A DNA stretch of 64,000 bases from positions 1,077,001-1,141,000 of the forward strand of contig NZ_CP075175.1 of assembly GCF_021223605.1 (NCBI RefSeq), read 5' to 3'. Below, piece by piece: positions 27,545 through 36,146 of this stretch. This stretch comes from Paenibacillus sp. 481 (GTDB taxonomy: Bacteria; Bacillota; Bacilli; Paenibacillales; Paenibacillaceae). Below the pieces are notes generated by a model. That model was not told where the DNA came from and did no database searches. It saw only the letters and a program-made list of their open reading frames with translations. A program made the translations under genes and the position numbers. Each line of letters begins with the position of its first letter. The stretch's first letter is position 1.

Positions 27545-28267
27545 TTAGTTCAATGGCTCCAACGGTTGCGCGTTGCCATAAGCAGGGTACGCACGTGTCG
27601 ATGGCTTCGCCCACTCAACAGCGTTGCGAAGAACGCGACGAATTTGCTCGTTGTAATAAGTCGGATACGTTTCATGACCTGGACGGAAGTAGAACACTTT
27701 ACCCATGCCACGTGTGTAAGTGCAGCCGCTGCGGAACACTTCGCCACCCGTAAACCAGCTCACAAATACAAGTTCGTCTGGCTGTGGAATATCAAAATGC
27801 TCGCCGTACATTTCCTCTTGCTCAAGCTCAATGTACTCGCCGATTCCTTCGGCAATCGGGTGACCTGGGGACACAACCCACAGACGCTCTTTGTCGTTCG
27901 CTTCGCGCCATTTCAAATCGCAGCCTGTACCCATCAGCTTCTTGAAAATTTTAGAGAAGTGACCGGAATGCAATACGATAAGTCCCATGCCTTGCAACAC
28001 GCGGTTATATACGCGCTCTACGATTTCATCGGATACATCACCGTGTGCCATATGACCCCACCACAGCAATACGTCTGTGCTGTTGAGAACATCTTCTGTC
28101 AAGCCGTGCTCAGGCATATCTAACGTTGCGTAGCGCACGTTAAATGCAGGCTGCAAGCCTTCACCGATCGCGCCGTGAATGCCGTTCGGATACACTTGCG
28201 CGACCTTTTCATTCGTTTGTTCGTGACGATATTCGTTCCACACCGTTACATTTAATTGTTGTGTCAT
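27545..28267 (-). CDS. ThuA domain protein
   Basis: This 240-residue protein has a class I glutamine-amidotransferase-like fold of the ThuA family (trehalose utilisation): [11 protein letters not shown] at the start, [27 protein letters not shown] and [17 protein letters not shown]. The nucleophile Cys of true amidotransferases is not at the GLIVLHSG elbow. In the sugar 3-oxidation pathways ThuA works with Gfo/Idh/MocA dehydrogenases on 3-keto sugars, which fits the neighbours. ATG 28267 is chosen; GGGAGAG lies about ten bases upstream. Confidence 0.88.
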   Translation of the reverse strand: MTQQLNVTVWNEYRHEQTNEKVAQVYPNGIHGAIGEGLQPAFNVRYATLDMPEHGLTEDVLNSTDVLLWWGHMAHGDVSDEIVERVYNRVLQGMGLIVLHSGHFSKIFKKLMGTGCDLKWREANDKERLWVVSPGHPIAEGIGEYIELEQEEMYGEHFDIPQPDELVFVSWFTGGEVFRSGCTYTRGMGKVFYFRPGHETYPTYYNEQIRRVLRNAVEWAKPSTRAYPAYGNAQPLEPLN

Positions 28268-28328
28268 AGCTGGTTCTCTCCCTCTATCTGTTGGTTGTAT
28301 GCTCACGTGTTACGCTATTTATTTAAAA

Positions 28329-29297
28329 TTAAGCCCACCACATCTCGCCCAGCGGCTCTTTCATTAACAACGGTTGCAAAAATTGAACAGCTTTCGTAAA
28401 TCCTTCGTCGATAGACATCAGACCATCCTCATGCTCGATGCTCACAACATAGTCATAGCCAACTAGGCGCAGTGCGCTAATGATGTCTGCCCATGTCTTC
28501 GCATCATGGCCGTAACCGACCGTACGGAATTGCCATGCGCGGTCAAGCATTTTGGCATAAGATTGCATGTCTGTAATCCCGTGCATATTGACGTTAATCG
28601 GGTCGATCGTCGTATCTTTGGCATGGAAATGATGAATCGCATTTGCTTTACCGAGAATACGGATCGCCTGTACAGGGTCAATGCCCTGCCACCACATATG
28701 GCTTGGGTCCAAGTTCGCTCCAATCACGTCACCCACTGCTTCGCGCAGGCGCAACAATGTAGCTGGAGAATGGACAGAGAAGCCGCCGTGCAGCTCAAGG
28801 CCAATTTTGACATTACGCTCAGCCGCGTACTTGCCAACTTCTTTCCAATACGGAATTACTTTCTCATTCCATTGCCAGTCCAGCACTTCTTGGAAATCAT
28901 GCGGCCACGGCGCAACCGGCCAGTTCGGGTACTTCGCGCCCTCGTGGTCGCCTGGGCAACCAGAGAAGCCGTTAACGATTGGCACACCAAGCTTCGCTGC
29001 CAAGTCAATCGTTGCCATAAAGTCGTCGTGATACGACTTCGCAATCGGCTCCTGTGGATGTAGCGGATTACCGTGGCAACTTAGCGCACTAATCGTCAAG
29101 CCGCGTGATGAGATAGCTTCCTTAAAAGCTACAAGCTTCGCTTCGTCAGCAAGTAGTTCTTGTGGGTTGCAATGATTGTTTCCCGGATAGCCACCCGTTC
29201 CGATTTCAACCGCCTCTACGCCTTTAGCCGCGATTGTGTCCAACGCTTCTTCGAATGGCAGTTGACCGTACAGCACCATAAATACGCCGAGCTTCAT
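28329..29297 (-). CDS. Sugar phosphate isomerase/epimerase family TIM barrel
   Basis: This 322-residue AP-endonuclease-2-fold TIM barrel has metal ligands suggested by VEIGTGGYPGN, KIGLELHGGFSVHSP, NLDPSHMWWQG, HFHAKDTTID and VSIEHEDG. It is metal-dependent by family and is likely an isomerase, epimerase or keto-sugar lyase/hydratase. GGGAGG precedes the ATG. It sits between a Gfo/Idh/MocA gene and thuA in one operon, so a 3-keto-sugar is the likely substrate class (inference). Confidence 0.88.
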   Translation of the reverse strand: MKLGVFMVLYGQLPFEEALDTIAAKGVEAVEIGTGGYPGNNHCNPQELLADEAKLVAFKEAISSRGLTISALSCHGNPLHPQEPIAKSYHDDFMATIDLAAKLGVPIVNGFSGCPGDHEGAKYPNWPVAPWPHDFQEVLDWQWNEKVIPYWKEVGKYAAERNVKIGLELHGGFSVHSPATLLRLREAVGDVIGANLDPSHMWWQGIDPVQAIRILGKANAIHHFHAKDTTIDPINVNMHGITDMQSYAKMLDRAWQFRTVGYGHDAKTWADIISALRLVGYDYVVSIEHEDGLMSIDEGFTKAVQFLQPLLMKEPLGEMWWA

Positions 29298-29330
29298 TTA
29301 AAACGACCTCCCAGTAATTGAAAATAAACA

Positions 29331-30413
29331 TTATTCAAAGTAAATCGCTTTACCCGTCCGTGCAGACTCGTAAACAGCCTCCAAAATTTCAGACACGACA
29401 CACGCTTGCTCTGGTGTTACGACAGGGTCTTTATCTTGCTCAATCGCGTCGATCCAAAGCTTCATTTCCAAATCTGGCGCATTTTCCGCTTCACCGTCAT
29501 AGAACGCCACGCCGCCCGCATTGAACTCAATTTTTTGCTCGTACAAGCGACTATATTTTTCACCGTTAATCGTCAATCCGTTCCACATGTCTGCGCCGCC
29601 TTCTGTACCGCTTAGCGTGCACATCGCTTCGCCCACTTGCGTCGTATTAAGCGCCCAGCTGGATTCGAGCATAATGGTCGCGCCATTTTTCATCACGATC
29701 ATGCCGAATGCTGAATCTTCCACTTTAAATTTAGCTGGGTCCCACGGGCCCCAAGCGTTTGCCGCATTTTCACGCTGTCCAAGCTTATGGTAAGACGTTC
29801 CAAGCACAACATGTGGCTCGTAGTTGTCCATCATCCACATCGTCAAGTCGAGCGCGTGAGTCCCGATATCGATAAGCGGGCCGCCACCTTGCTTCTCTTC
29901 ATCCAAGAACACGCCCCAAGTCGGGACCGCACGGCGACGAATCGCATGTGCCTTCGCCATATATACTTCGCCCAATGTGCCATCTTCGCACACTTGCTTC
30001 AAGTACTGGCTGTCTGAACGGAAACGGTTGTTGTAGCCGACCGTCAACTTTTTGCCCGTACGCTTTGCTGCTTCAACCATCAGACGCGCATCTGCCGCTG
30101 TCTTCGCCATTGGCTTCTCACACATGACGTGCTTGTCGCCCTCAAGTGCTGCAATCGTAATTTCCGCGTGCGAATCGTTCGGTGTACATACGTGTATGAT
30201 GTCGATTGTCGCGTCTTTGAGCACTTCTTTGTAGTTGGTGTACACTTTCGCGTCAGCCGAACCGAACTTTGCCTTTGCCTCTTCTGCTTTCTGAAGCTCG
30301 ATATCGCAAAATGCGACCATTTCAACGTTAGCCAACTTTTTCAAGCTTGGCATATGCTTGCCGTTAGCAATTCCTCCGCAGCCGATAATTGCAACTTTAT
30401 ATGTTTTACTCAT
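29331..30413 (-). CDS. Gfo/Idh/MocA family oxidoreductase
   Basis: This 360-residue NAD(P)-dependent sugar oxidoreductase has the Rossmann motif KVAIIGCGGIANGKHMP, the catalytic CEKPMAKTAADAR segment, and GGGPLIDIGTHALDLTMWMM in the C-terminal domain. AGGAGG lies nine bases before ATG 30413; the TTG one codon upstream is less likely. It shares the fold with the operon's last gene but is clearly a distinct paralogue, so the pathway has two oxidation or reduction steps. Confidence 0.9.
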   Translation of the reverse strand: MSKTYKVAIIGCGGIANGKHMPSLKKLANVEMVAFCDIELQKAEEAKAKFGSADAKVYTNYKEVLKDATIDIIHVCTPNDSHAEITIAALEGDKHVMCEKPMAKTAADARLMVEAAKRTGKKLTVGYNNRFRSDSQYLKQVCEDGTLGEVYMAKAHAIRRRAVPTWGVFLDEEKQGGGPLIDIGTHALDLTMWMMDNYEPHVVLGTSYHKLGQRENAANAWGPWDPAKFKVEDSAFGMIVMKNGATIMLESSWALNTTQVGEAMCTLSGTEGGADMWNGLTINGEKYSRLYEQKIEFNAGGVAFYDGEAENAPDLEMKLWIDAIEQDKDPVVTPEQACVVSEILEAVYESARTGKAIYFE

Positions 30414-30515
30414 CAATGATTGCCTCCTAAAATGGACATATATTAAGGTAAGAAAAATGTGAAATGTCGGTTTAACTCAGACTTGCTTAAATGGTTGGCT
30501 CAGGAATGGCTAGCT

Positions 30516-30559
30516 CTGATTAGGTCAGGTTAGGTTAGGTCAAGTTAGGTCAAGTTAGC
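30516..30559. repeat. 5/10-bp tandem repeat at a gene end
   Basis: GATTAG-GTCAG-GTTAG-GTTAG-GTCAA-GTTAG-GTCAA-GTTAG reads as 5-bp units doubled to 10 bp. It starts beyond and partly covers the last codons and stop of the gene at 30545. Bases 30417-30515 hold no gene. Confidence 0.7.
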
Positions 30560-31300
30560 CTTCACCCACGCGATATTGGCAGCAACGCTCTCCAACGGAT
30601 CGCGCTGACATTGATCCTGCTCTACGATCAGCCACTCTACGCCCATTTGACGTGCGGCTTGCGCAATGCTGACTAGCTTCAGTTCACCTAAACCCAGTTC
30701 AACCGTTAACGGCTCTCCATCTGGAATGCGCTGCAAATCTTTAAAATGTAGCAGCGGCATTCGGTTCTGATAGCGGCTCATCACTTCGATCGGCTCCAGC
30801 CCCGCGTATTGCACCCAACAAACGTCCAGTTCAACTGCAAGTGCAGTTGACGGCACCATCGTGAGCAGACGGTCATACACCGTCAACCCCTCTAATGTCG
30901 TCGTAAATTCAAACCCGTGGTTGTGATAGACGAGCTGCAAGTCATGCTGTGCCAACTGTTCGGCAGCTGTTGTTAATTGCTCTGCTGTATGTTCTAGTGC
31001 CGACAACGTGTTGTAGCGCTCTTCCGCCAACCACGGGCAAATCAAATACCGATTTCCAATCGCCAAACTCATTTCAATGTGCTCATTCAAATTGTCATTC
31101 AACTGCTCGATCGCAACGTGACTGCCTGCTGCGGTTAACTGCAATCGGTTTAGCAACGCGTGCATTTCGTCAGGCGTCAAACCGCCATATCCTGCAAACT
31201 CCACGCCCGCATAGCCGAGCGCAGCCACCTTCTCTAACGTTCCAGCAAAATCTTGTTGCATCACTTCACGAATCGTGTACAATTGCAAGCCAATTTGCAT
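30545..31300 (-). CDS. Sugar phosphate isomerase/epimerase, TIM barrel
   Basis: This 251-residue TIM barrel protein of the xylose-isomerase-like superfamily has IGLQLYTIREVM at the start, YAGVEFAGYGG, LVYHNHGFEF, VELDVCWVQYAG and LLHFKDLQR, the usual Glu/His/Asp metal positions. It is the first gene of the sugar operon. GAGGTGATCAT precedes the ATG. The 3' end runs into the GTTAG/GTCAA repeat, so its last residues (KANLT) are coded by repeat sequence. Confidence 0.88.
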   Translation of the reverse strand: MQIGLQLYTIREVMQQDFAGTLEKVAALGYAGVEFAGYGGLTPDEMHALLNRLQLTAAGSHVAIEQLNDNLNEHIEMSLAIGNRYLICPWLAEERYNTLSALEHTAEQLTTAAEQLAQHDLQLVYHNHGFEFTTTLEGLTVYDRLLTMVPSTALAVELDVCWVQYAGLEPIEVMSRYQNRMPLLHFKDLQRIPDGEPLTVELGLGELKLVSIAQAARQMGVEWLIVEQDQCQRDPLESVAANIAWVKANLT

Positions 31301-31510
31301 ATGATCACCTCTATAAAAAATGAAAATGCGATTGCTGAAAATGTTGATTTAGCTCGTTTTATAACAGAATGAAAAGGTTTTCATTCGTATGTGTTCATTG
31401 TGCCACATCATGCACGACATGTGAATGAAGGATATGGCCCTAACATGAACAATCTTGCTATTTACGATATAATAGTGGGAAATGAACAGCAGAGAAGAGG
31501 AGCGGAACGA

Positions 31511-32425
31511 ATGGAAGAGCAACATACAGGTGTAATGCAAAAAAAGAACGGAGTGAGCGGCAATCAAGCACACATGTCGAGGGAATTGGCAAATGATTTT
31601 TCAGGTCACTCCGGACACGCTAGACATCACAAGCCGATGAGCTTAGTCATTCCAGAGCTGCAACAATTTTTAATTCGGATTCAACTCGAAGGAAGTGCAC
31701 ATGTATGGATGAATGGGCAGTACGAAGCGTTTAAACCAGGAGACTTATTACTGCTCCCTCCGGGCACTTACTATGATTTGAAAATTGGCTATATGTATGT
31801 GCAGCCCGACAAACTGGAGCCGCTCCCTAAAGTTCACAGCCTCGATTACTACATGATTATTGAGGGGCCTTGGCTTGATCGTTGGTGGCAGGAGCGCACT
31901 CGCCCCTTTAAGGCATCGCTATCTATCGATGATCGACTTCTCGCCTTGTGGCGGGAAATTATGCAAGAGGAGCGGCTTATGAACAGCCCGTATATGCACG
32001 ACATATTGACCCATTTGCGGATCGCCTTCTTTCATATGCTAGACCGTACTTTGGAGCAGCGGTTCGAGCATCCTGCTGGATCTGAACAGCGGAATGTGCA
32101 AATCGCACAGCGGATGAAGCAGTATATGGAGCAATACGCGACGGAACCGTTTACGCTAGACGATGTAGCCGCTGCGGTTGAATTAAGCGTGTCACGCGCC
32201 TCACACATTTTTAAGGAAGTGTTTCAACAATCCGTGATGGATTATGCCATTCAAGTTCGGCTGACGATGGCGTGCGAGCGAATTTTGCACGGCTATATGC
32301 CGTTAGAGCAAATTGCCGAAATGTGCGGCTTTCAAAGCTATTCCTATTTTCATCGCACCTTCAAAAAACGGCTCGGCCTTTCACCGCGTCAGTTTAGAGA
32401 ACAGCGACAATTGCGCGGTACGTAA
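31511..32425 (+). CDS. AraC-family transcriptional regulator
   Basis: This 304-residue regulator has an N-terminal cupin-like sensor domain (about 45-120, LLLPPGTYYDLK) and a C-terminal AraC double helix-turn-helix (about 205-300: FTLDDVAAAVELSVSRASHIF and the signature MCGFQSYSYFHRTFKKRLGLSPRQFR). ATG 31511 is chosen, with GAGGAG ten bases upstream; the open frame extends farther left without a ribosome site. A TATAAT at 31468-31473 may be its -10. It diverges from the sugar operon and probably activates it on a sugar signal. Confidence 0.88.
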   Translation: MEEQHTGVMQKKNGVSGNQAHMSRELANDFSGHSGHARHHKPMSLVIPELQQFLIRIQLEGSAHVWMNGQYEAFKPGDLLLLPPGTYYDLKIGYMYVQPDKLEPLPKVHSLDYYMIIEGPWLDRWWQERTRPFKASLSIDDRLLALWREIMQEERLMNSPYMHDILTHLRIAFFHMLDRTLEQRFEHPAGSEQRNVQIAQRMKQYMEQYATEPFTLDDVAAAVELSVSRASHIFKEVFQQSVMDYAIQVRLTMACERILHGYMPLEQIAEMCGFQSYSYFHRTFKKRLGLSPRQFREQRQLRGT

Positions 32426-32562
32426 GGTCGAGTGTATAGGATAGTTGGCAGTACTGGAAAGGTAAGCAATTCATTGCGCTACTTGGAAAAAAATAGCCTC
32501 TAAAAATACAGAGAATCAACGTAGATCCACTTGTATATGGAACTATTATTGATTATGATGGT

Positions 32563-32614
32563 ATTAAAATAATTTTCATGAATAAGCACTAAATGATTAA
32601 AATAATTTTCATGA
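32563..32614 (+). promoter_or_regulatory. Two perfect 19-bp operator repeats before rpiR-nagBA
   Basis: ATTAAAATAATTTTCATGA occurs at 32563-32581 and again at 32596-32614, 33 bases apart (about three helical turns). Each contains a near-palindrome TTAAAAT-A-ATTTTCA. Position and form suggest binding by the RpiR-type regulator encoded just downstream. Confidence 0.7.
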
Positions 32615-32660
32615 GCACCTTACATGGCAAGCTCACCATTCGGATAAGAGGATGATGCAC

Positions 32661-33518
32661 GTGTCCAACATTTTACATGCGATACGACAACAACTAGACG
32701 CCTTACATCAGCAAGAACGTAAGCTGGCCGATTACATTTTACAGTTTCCGGGCAATGTAGTGACAATGGGCATTACCGATTTGGCCGAGCAGTCTGGTGC
32801 CTCAGCAGCGACAGTGACGCGCTTTTGCAAATCACTTCATTTGCGCGGCTTTCCAGATTTCAAGACAAAGCTAGCTGCCGACTTGGCGCAGCAGACGACC
32901 CCCATGTCCTACCAGGACATTATTGCGGGCAACCCCCTTTCCGACATCGTAACCGCGATCGAAGCGAATCATTTGCGTTCGATTGCCGACACGACGCGGC
33001 TGCTAGACTTTGCCGCATTAGAACAAGCCATCCGAGCGCTCAATCAAGCTCGGCAGATCGACCTGTACGGCATGGCCACCTCAGGGATCGTGGCACTTGA
33101 TTTTTACCAGAAGCTGATTCGGATCGGCAAACGGGCTACCGCCTTCTCTGATCCGCATATGCAAGTAACTTCGGCAGCGAATCTAGCGACCGATGATGTC
33201 GCCTTTGCTTTTTCGTATTCGGGTGAAACGCCAGAAACGATCGATGCCTTGCAATGCGCGAAAGAACGCGGAGCGATTACGATTTCGCTGACGAAAATAG
33301 GATCGAACCGACTAGCTGCGGTAGCTGACATTAATTTATTTGCTTCCTCTTTGGAAGAAGGTATGCGCCGGGGAGATATGGCATCTCGTATCGCCCAACT
33401 GCATGTGATAGATGTGTTATTTGCGGGTATGGTCAGCGAGCAATTTGACGAGCATATTCCGAAACTTGAGCAATCGTATCGTATGGTACGCAAGTACCGT
33501 AAAGATAAAGGGAGGTAA
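32661..33518 (+). CDS. MurR/RpiR-family regulator of amino-sugar use
   Basis: This 285-residue regulator has an N-terminal RpiR HTH domain (about 1-75; GASAATVTRFCKSLHLRGFPDFK) and a SIS sugar-phosphate-binding domain (about 120-250; IDLYGMATSGIVALDF and FAFSYSGETPETIDALQ). The ligand is probably GlcNAc-6-P or GlcN-6-P, given the nagB and nagA genes that follow. The GTG at 32661 is nine bases from AAGAGG; ATGs at 32652 and 32655 are in the same frame but too close to it. Auto-control through the upstream repeats is likely. Confidence 0.88.
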   Translation: MSNILHAIRQQLDALHQQERKLADYILQFPGNVVTMGITDLAEQSGASAATVTRFCKSLHLRGFPDFKTKLAADLAQQTTPMSYQDIIAGNPLSDIVTAIEANHLRSIADTTRLLDFAALEQAIRALNQARQIDLYGMATSGIVALDFYQKLIRIGKRATAFSDPHMQVTSAANLATDDVAFAFSYSGETPETIDALQCAKERGAITISLTKIGSNRLAAVADINLFASSLEEGMRRGDMASRIAQLHVIDVLFAGMVSEQFDEHIPKLEQSYRMVRKYRKDKGR

Positions 33519-33523
33519 ATCAT

Positions 33524-34252
33524 ATGAACATTATGACTTTTCAAACGAACGAAGAATTGAACCAGATCGCGGCAAGCATTGTCGCAAGCCTCGTGCAAAC
33601 GAAGCCGAATGCGGTGCTCGGTCTAGCAACAGGTAGTACGCCAATCGGACTTTACCAAGAGCTTATCCGCCTCAACCAAAAAGGGTATGTGAGCTTCAAA
33701 AATGTAAAGTCGTACAACTTAGACGAGTACGTTGGCCTACCAGCCGACCATTCCGAAACATACCGCACGTTTATGAACACGCAATTATTCGATCATATTG
33801 ATATTGATAAAAATAACACGTACGTGCCAAATGGCAACGCGCCTGATCTTGATGCAGAATGCCAGTACTATGATGAAATGTTGGCTGCTGCTTCCTTGGA
33901 TATGCAGTTGCTCGGCATTGGCCACAACGGTCATATCGCATTTAACGAGCCTGACGATCAATTGCACAGCGGAACACACGTTGTACAATTAAAAGAAGAA
34001 ACACGTCAAGCTAACGCACGCTTCTTTAGCTCAATCGATGAAGTACCTTCGCAAGCGATCACGATGGGTGTAGGTTCCATTTTGAAAGCGAAAATGATTA
34101 TGCTTATCGTGCGCGGCGCTGAAAAAGCAGACATCGTGAAACGTGCATTGCAAGGTCCTATCACGACGGAGGTACCAGCTTCGCTCTTGCAAACGCACCC
34201 GAACGTAGTCGTCTTGCTCGATAAGGAGGCTGCGAAACATCTTGATGCCTAA
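33524..34252 (+). CDS. nagB: Glucosamine-6-phosphate deaminase
   Basis: Converts glucosamine-6-phosphate to fructose-6-phosphate and ammonia. It is 242 residues, the short Gram-positive form without the E. coli allosteric tail. Motifs: LGLATGSTPIGLYQEL near 32-46, YNLDEYVGLPADH with the catalytic Asp, and GIGHNGHIAFNEP with the active-site His and Glu. GGGAGGTAAATCAT precedes the ATG. It lies six bases after the regulator stop and overlaps nagA by eight bases. Confidence 0.96.
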   Translation: MNIMTFQTNEELNQIAASIVASLVQTKPNAVLGLATGSTPIGLYQELIRLNQKGYVSFKNVKSYNLDEYVGLPADHSETYRTFMNTQLFDHIDIDKNNTYVPNGNAPDLDAECQYYDEMLAAASLDMQLLGIGHNGHIAFNEPDDQLHSGTHVVQLKEETRQANARFFSSIDEVPSQAITMGVGSILKAKMIMLIVRGAEKADIVKRALQGPITTEVPASLLQTHPNVVVLLDKEAAKHLDA

Positions 34253-35429
34253 TCAGAATCAGACGTTTACGATTTCTAACGCGCGTGTCGTTACTCCTAA
34301 CGGCACTTTAGAAAATGGAATCGTGCGCGTTGTCGACGGACGTATCGCTTTTATCGGCACTTGGTCACAAGTTGCAGATAGTGACCGTATGGCATGGCAT
34401 GATGCAGCCATCGACGCACAAGGCGGCTGGCTGTTACCAGGCTTTATCGACCTGCACGTGCACGGCGGCTACGGCGCAGACTTTATGGATGCGTCTAGCG
34501 AGGCATACGACACGATTACGAAATTCCATATGGAGCAAGGTACGACAGCGATGCTCGCAACTTCAATGACGCAATCGCATGAAGCACTGGATCGCGTGAT
34601 GGTCGCGGTTGATGCTTATCAGCAAGCGGGTATGAAGTTTGCACAGCTGGCAGGCGTTCATTTGGAAGGACCCTTTGTAAACCCTATATTTAAAGGGGCG
34701 CAAAATCCTGAATATATGATCGACCCCCAAATTAGCTGGTTAGAAGATTGGCATGCTCGCTTCTCTGGCTTAATGAAGCAGCTGACACTCGCTCCAGAAC
34801 GTGATGGCGCACTTGAAGCGATTCGCTGGCTGCGCGCTCGTGGCATTAACGCTGCGGCTGGTCATACAGCTGCGACGTTTGACGAAATGACACTTGCCGC
34901 AAATGCAGGCATGAATCAAGCCGTGCATACGTTCAACGCGATGACAGGCTTGCATCACCGTGATCCAGGTACGGCTGGCGCGACGATGACCGATGATCGC
35001 ATCGTGGCGGAAGTCATTGCTGACGGCATTCACGTGCATCCGGCTTGTGTGAAGTTGCTAACACGTGCGAAGGCACCTGGCAAGCTTGTCCTTATTACGG
35101 ATGCAATGTCCGCAGCAGGCTTGGGGAACGGCGAGTACGATCTTGGCGGCCTAGCGGTCACCGTTCGTGACGGCGTGTGCCGTCTGACCGAAGGCGGAGC
35201 GCTCGCGGGTAGCACACTGACGATGATCGAAGCCGTCAAAAATGTGATCGCGTTCACGGGTTTGTCCGTACCGGAGGTATCTGTACTGGCTAGCTTGAAT
35301 CCAGCGCAGCACATCGGTATTGCTGACAAGACAGGCAGCATCGAAGTTGGCAAGCAGGCCGACCTCGTCTGGACAGATGCAGACTTGAACGTGCAACGCG
35401 TGTGGGTGCAAGGCAACAGCCATATGTAA
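34245..35429 (+). CDS. nagA: N-acetylglucosamine-6-phosphate deacetylase
   Basis: Removes the acetyl group from GlcNAc-6-P, feeding NagB. It is a 394-residue amidohydrolase with metal motif GFIDLHVHGGYGADFMD, GVHLEGPFVNP, NAAAGHTAATFDE, AVHTFNAMTGLHHR and VLITDAMSAAGLG containing the catalytic Asp. ATG 34245 is preferred over the TTG just upstream; AAGGAGG is about 16 bases away, inside nagB, and translation is probably coupled. Order here is regulator-nagB-nagA instead of the usual nagA-nagB. Confidence 0.95.
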   Translation: MPNQNQTFTISNARVVTPNGTLENGIVRVVDGRIAFIGTWSQVADSDRMAWHDAAIDAQGGWLLPGFIDLHVHGGYGADFMDASSEAYDTITKFHMEQGTTAMLATSMTQSHEALDRVMVAVDAYQQAGMKFAQLAGVHLEGPFVNPIFKGAQNPEYMIDPQISWLEDWHARFSGLMKQLTLAPERDGALEAIRWLRARGINAAAGHTAATFDEMTLAANAGMNQAVHTFNAMTGLHHRDPGTAGATMTDDRIVAEVIADGIHVHPACVKLLTRAKAPGKLVLITDAMSAAGLGNGEYDLGGLAVTVRDGVCRLTEGGALAGSTLTMIEAVKNVIAFTGLSVPEVSVLASLNPAQHIGIADKTGSIEVGKQADLVWTDADLNVQRVWVQGNSHM

Positions 35430-35469
35430 GCAACGCTACTAAGCCCCTTCATGTTATATACTTCTCCCT

Positions 35470-35518
35470 TAGAAACGGCTATGGTGTAGGACAAACCTAC
35501 CACTGTCGTTTTTAAGGG
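35470..35518 (+). terminator. Terminator of rpiR-nagB-nagA
   Basis: AAACG-GCTATG-GTGTAGG pairs with CCTACCAC-TGT-CGTTT and is followed by TTT; loop ACAAA. Confidence 0.8.
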
Positions 35519-35621
35519 ATTTTTTATGTGAAATTAATCCTATTTATTCCTATATCTGATACAATAAAAACAAAAAGTAACTGCCCTATAACTTTTAATT
35601 TGTAACATACACATAAACCAT

Positions 35622-35912
35622 ATGAATAAAATGGAGGTGGAACCTATTATTTATCATTTTATGAATCCTAATCCGTTCGTCCTAGTCATAATCTTATGCC
35701 CTTTTGTTTCTGTGGTGTTTGGCTTTATTCTGGCCTTGCTGCGTACGAAGGCTTGGATCGCCCCAGCCATTTCATTTTTACTTCCTCTTATTTATGTGAC
35801 GACAGATTGGAAAGCGTTTTCTGCAAATATCGACGCGTGGATGTTCTGGGGAATTATTTATGCTTTGATTGCGTATATCGCAGGACATTTGGTTTCAAAA
35901 AATCAGCATTGA
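35622..35912 (+). CDS. Small DUF2651-like membrane protein
   Basis: This protein of about 96 residues has three hydrophobic segments (about 20-38, 43-60 and 70-90). The pattern NPFVLVIILCPFVSVVFGF followed by a Trp-rich second half resembles DUF2651 proteins of Bacillales. The start is unclear: ATG 35622 has no ribosome site, while GGAGGTGG (35632-35639) points at codons near 35645-35661, where only ATT codons and then ATG 35661 are found. Function unknown. Confidence 0.6.
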   Translation: MNKMEVEPIIYHFMNPNPFVLVIILCPFVSVVFGFILALLRTKAWIAPAISFLLPLIYVTTDWKAFSANIDAWMFWGIIYALIAYIAGHLVSKNQH

Positions 35913-35946
35913 AGATAGGACATTTACTACCTACATGCTTATCATA

Positions 35947-35996
35947 AAAAGGCGCTACATAACCGCGATCAATCGGTAAAGTAGCGCCTTTTTTAG
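35947..35996. terminator. Terminator, possibly bidirectional
   Basis: AAAAAGGCGCTAC at 35947 pairs with GTAGCGCCTTTTTT ending at about 35996. It follows the small membrane gene. Bases 35997-36130 hold no gene. Confidence 0.8.
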
Positions 35997-36146
35997 CTTG
36001 CTATCACTTTTTTATATTGCGTTCTTCCAATCTTGTCTCGATTACCGATTTGAAGTACCTTCTCATCAATCGTCAAGCAAATGATTATCGTATATACTTA
36101 TTACTTTAATACATAATTTTATATCTAAAAGAAAGGAATGTATGGG

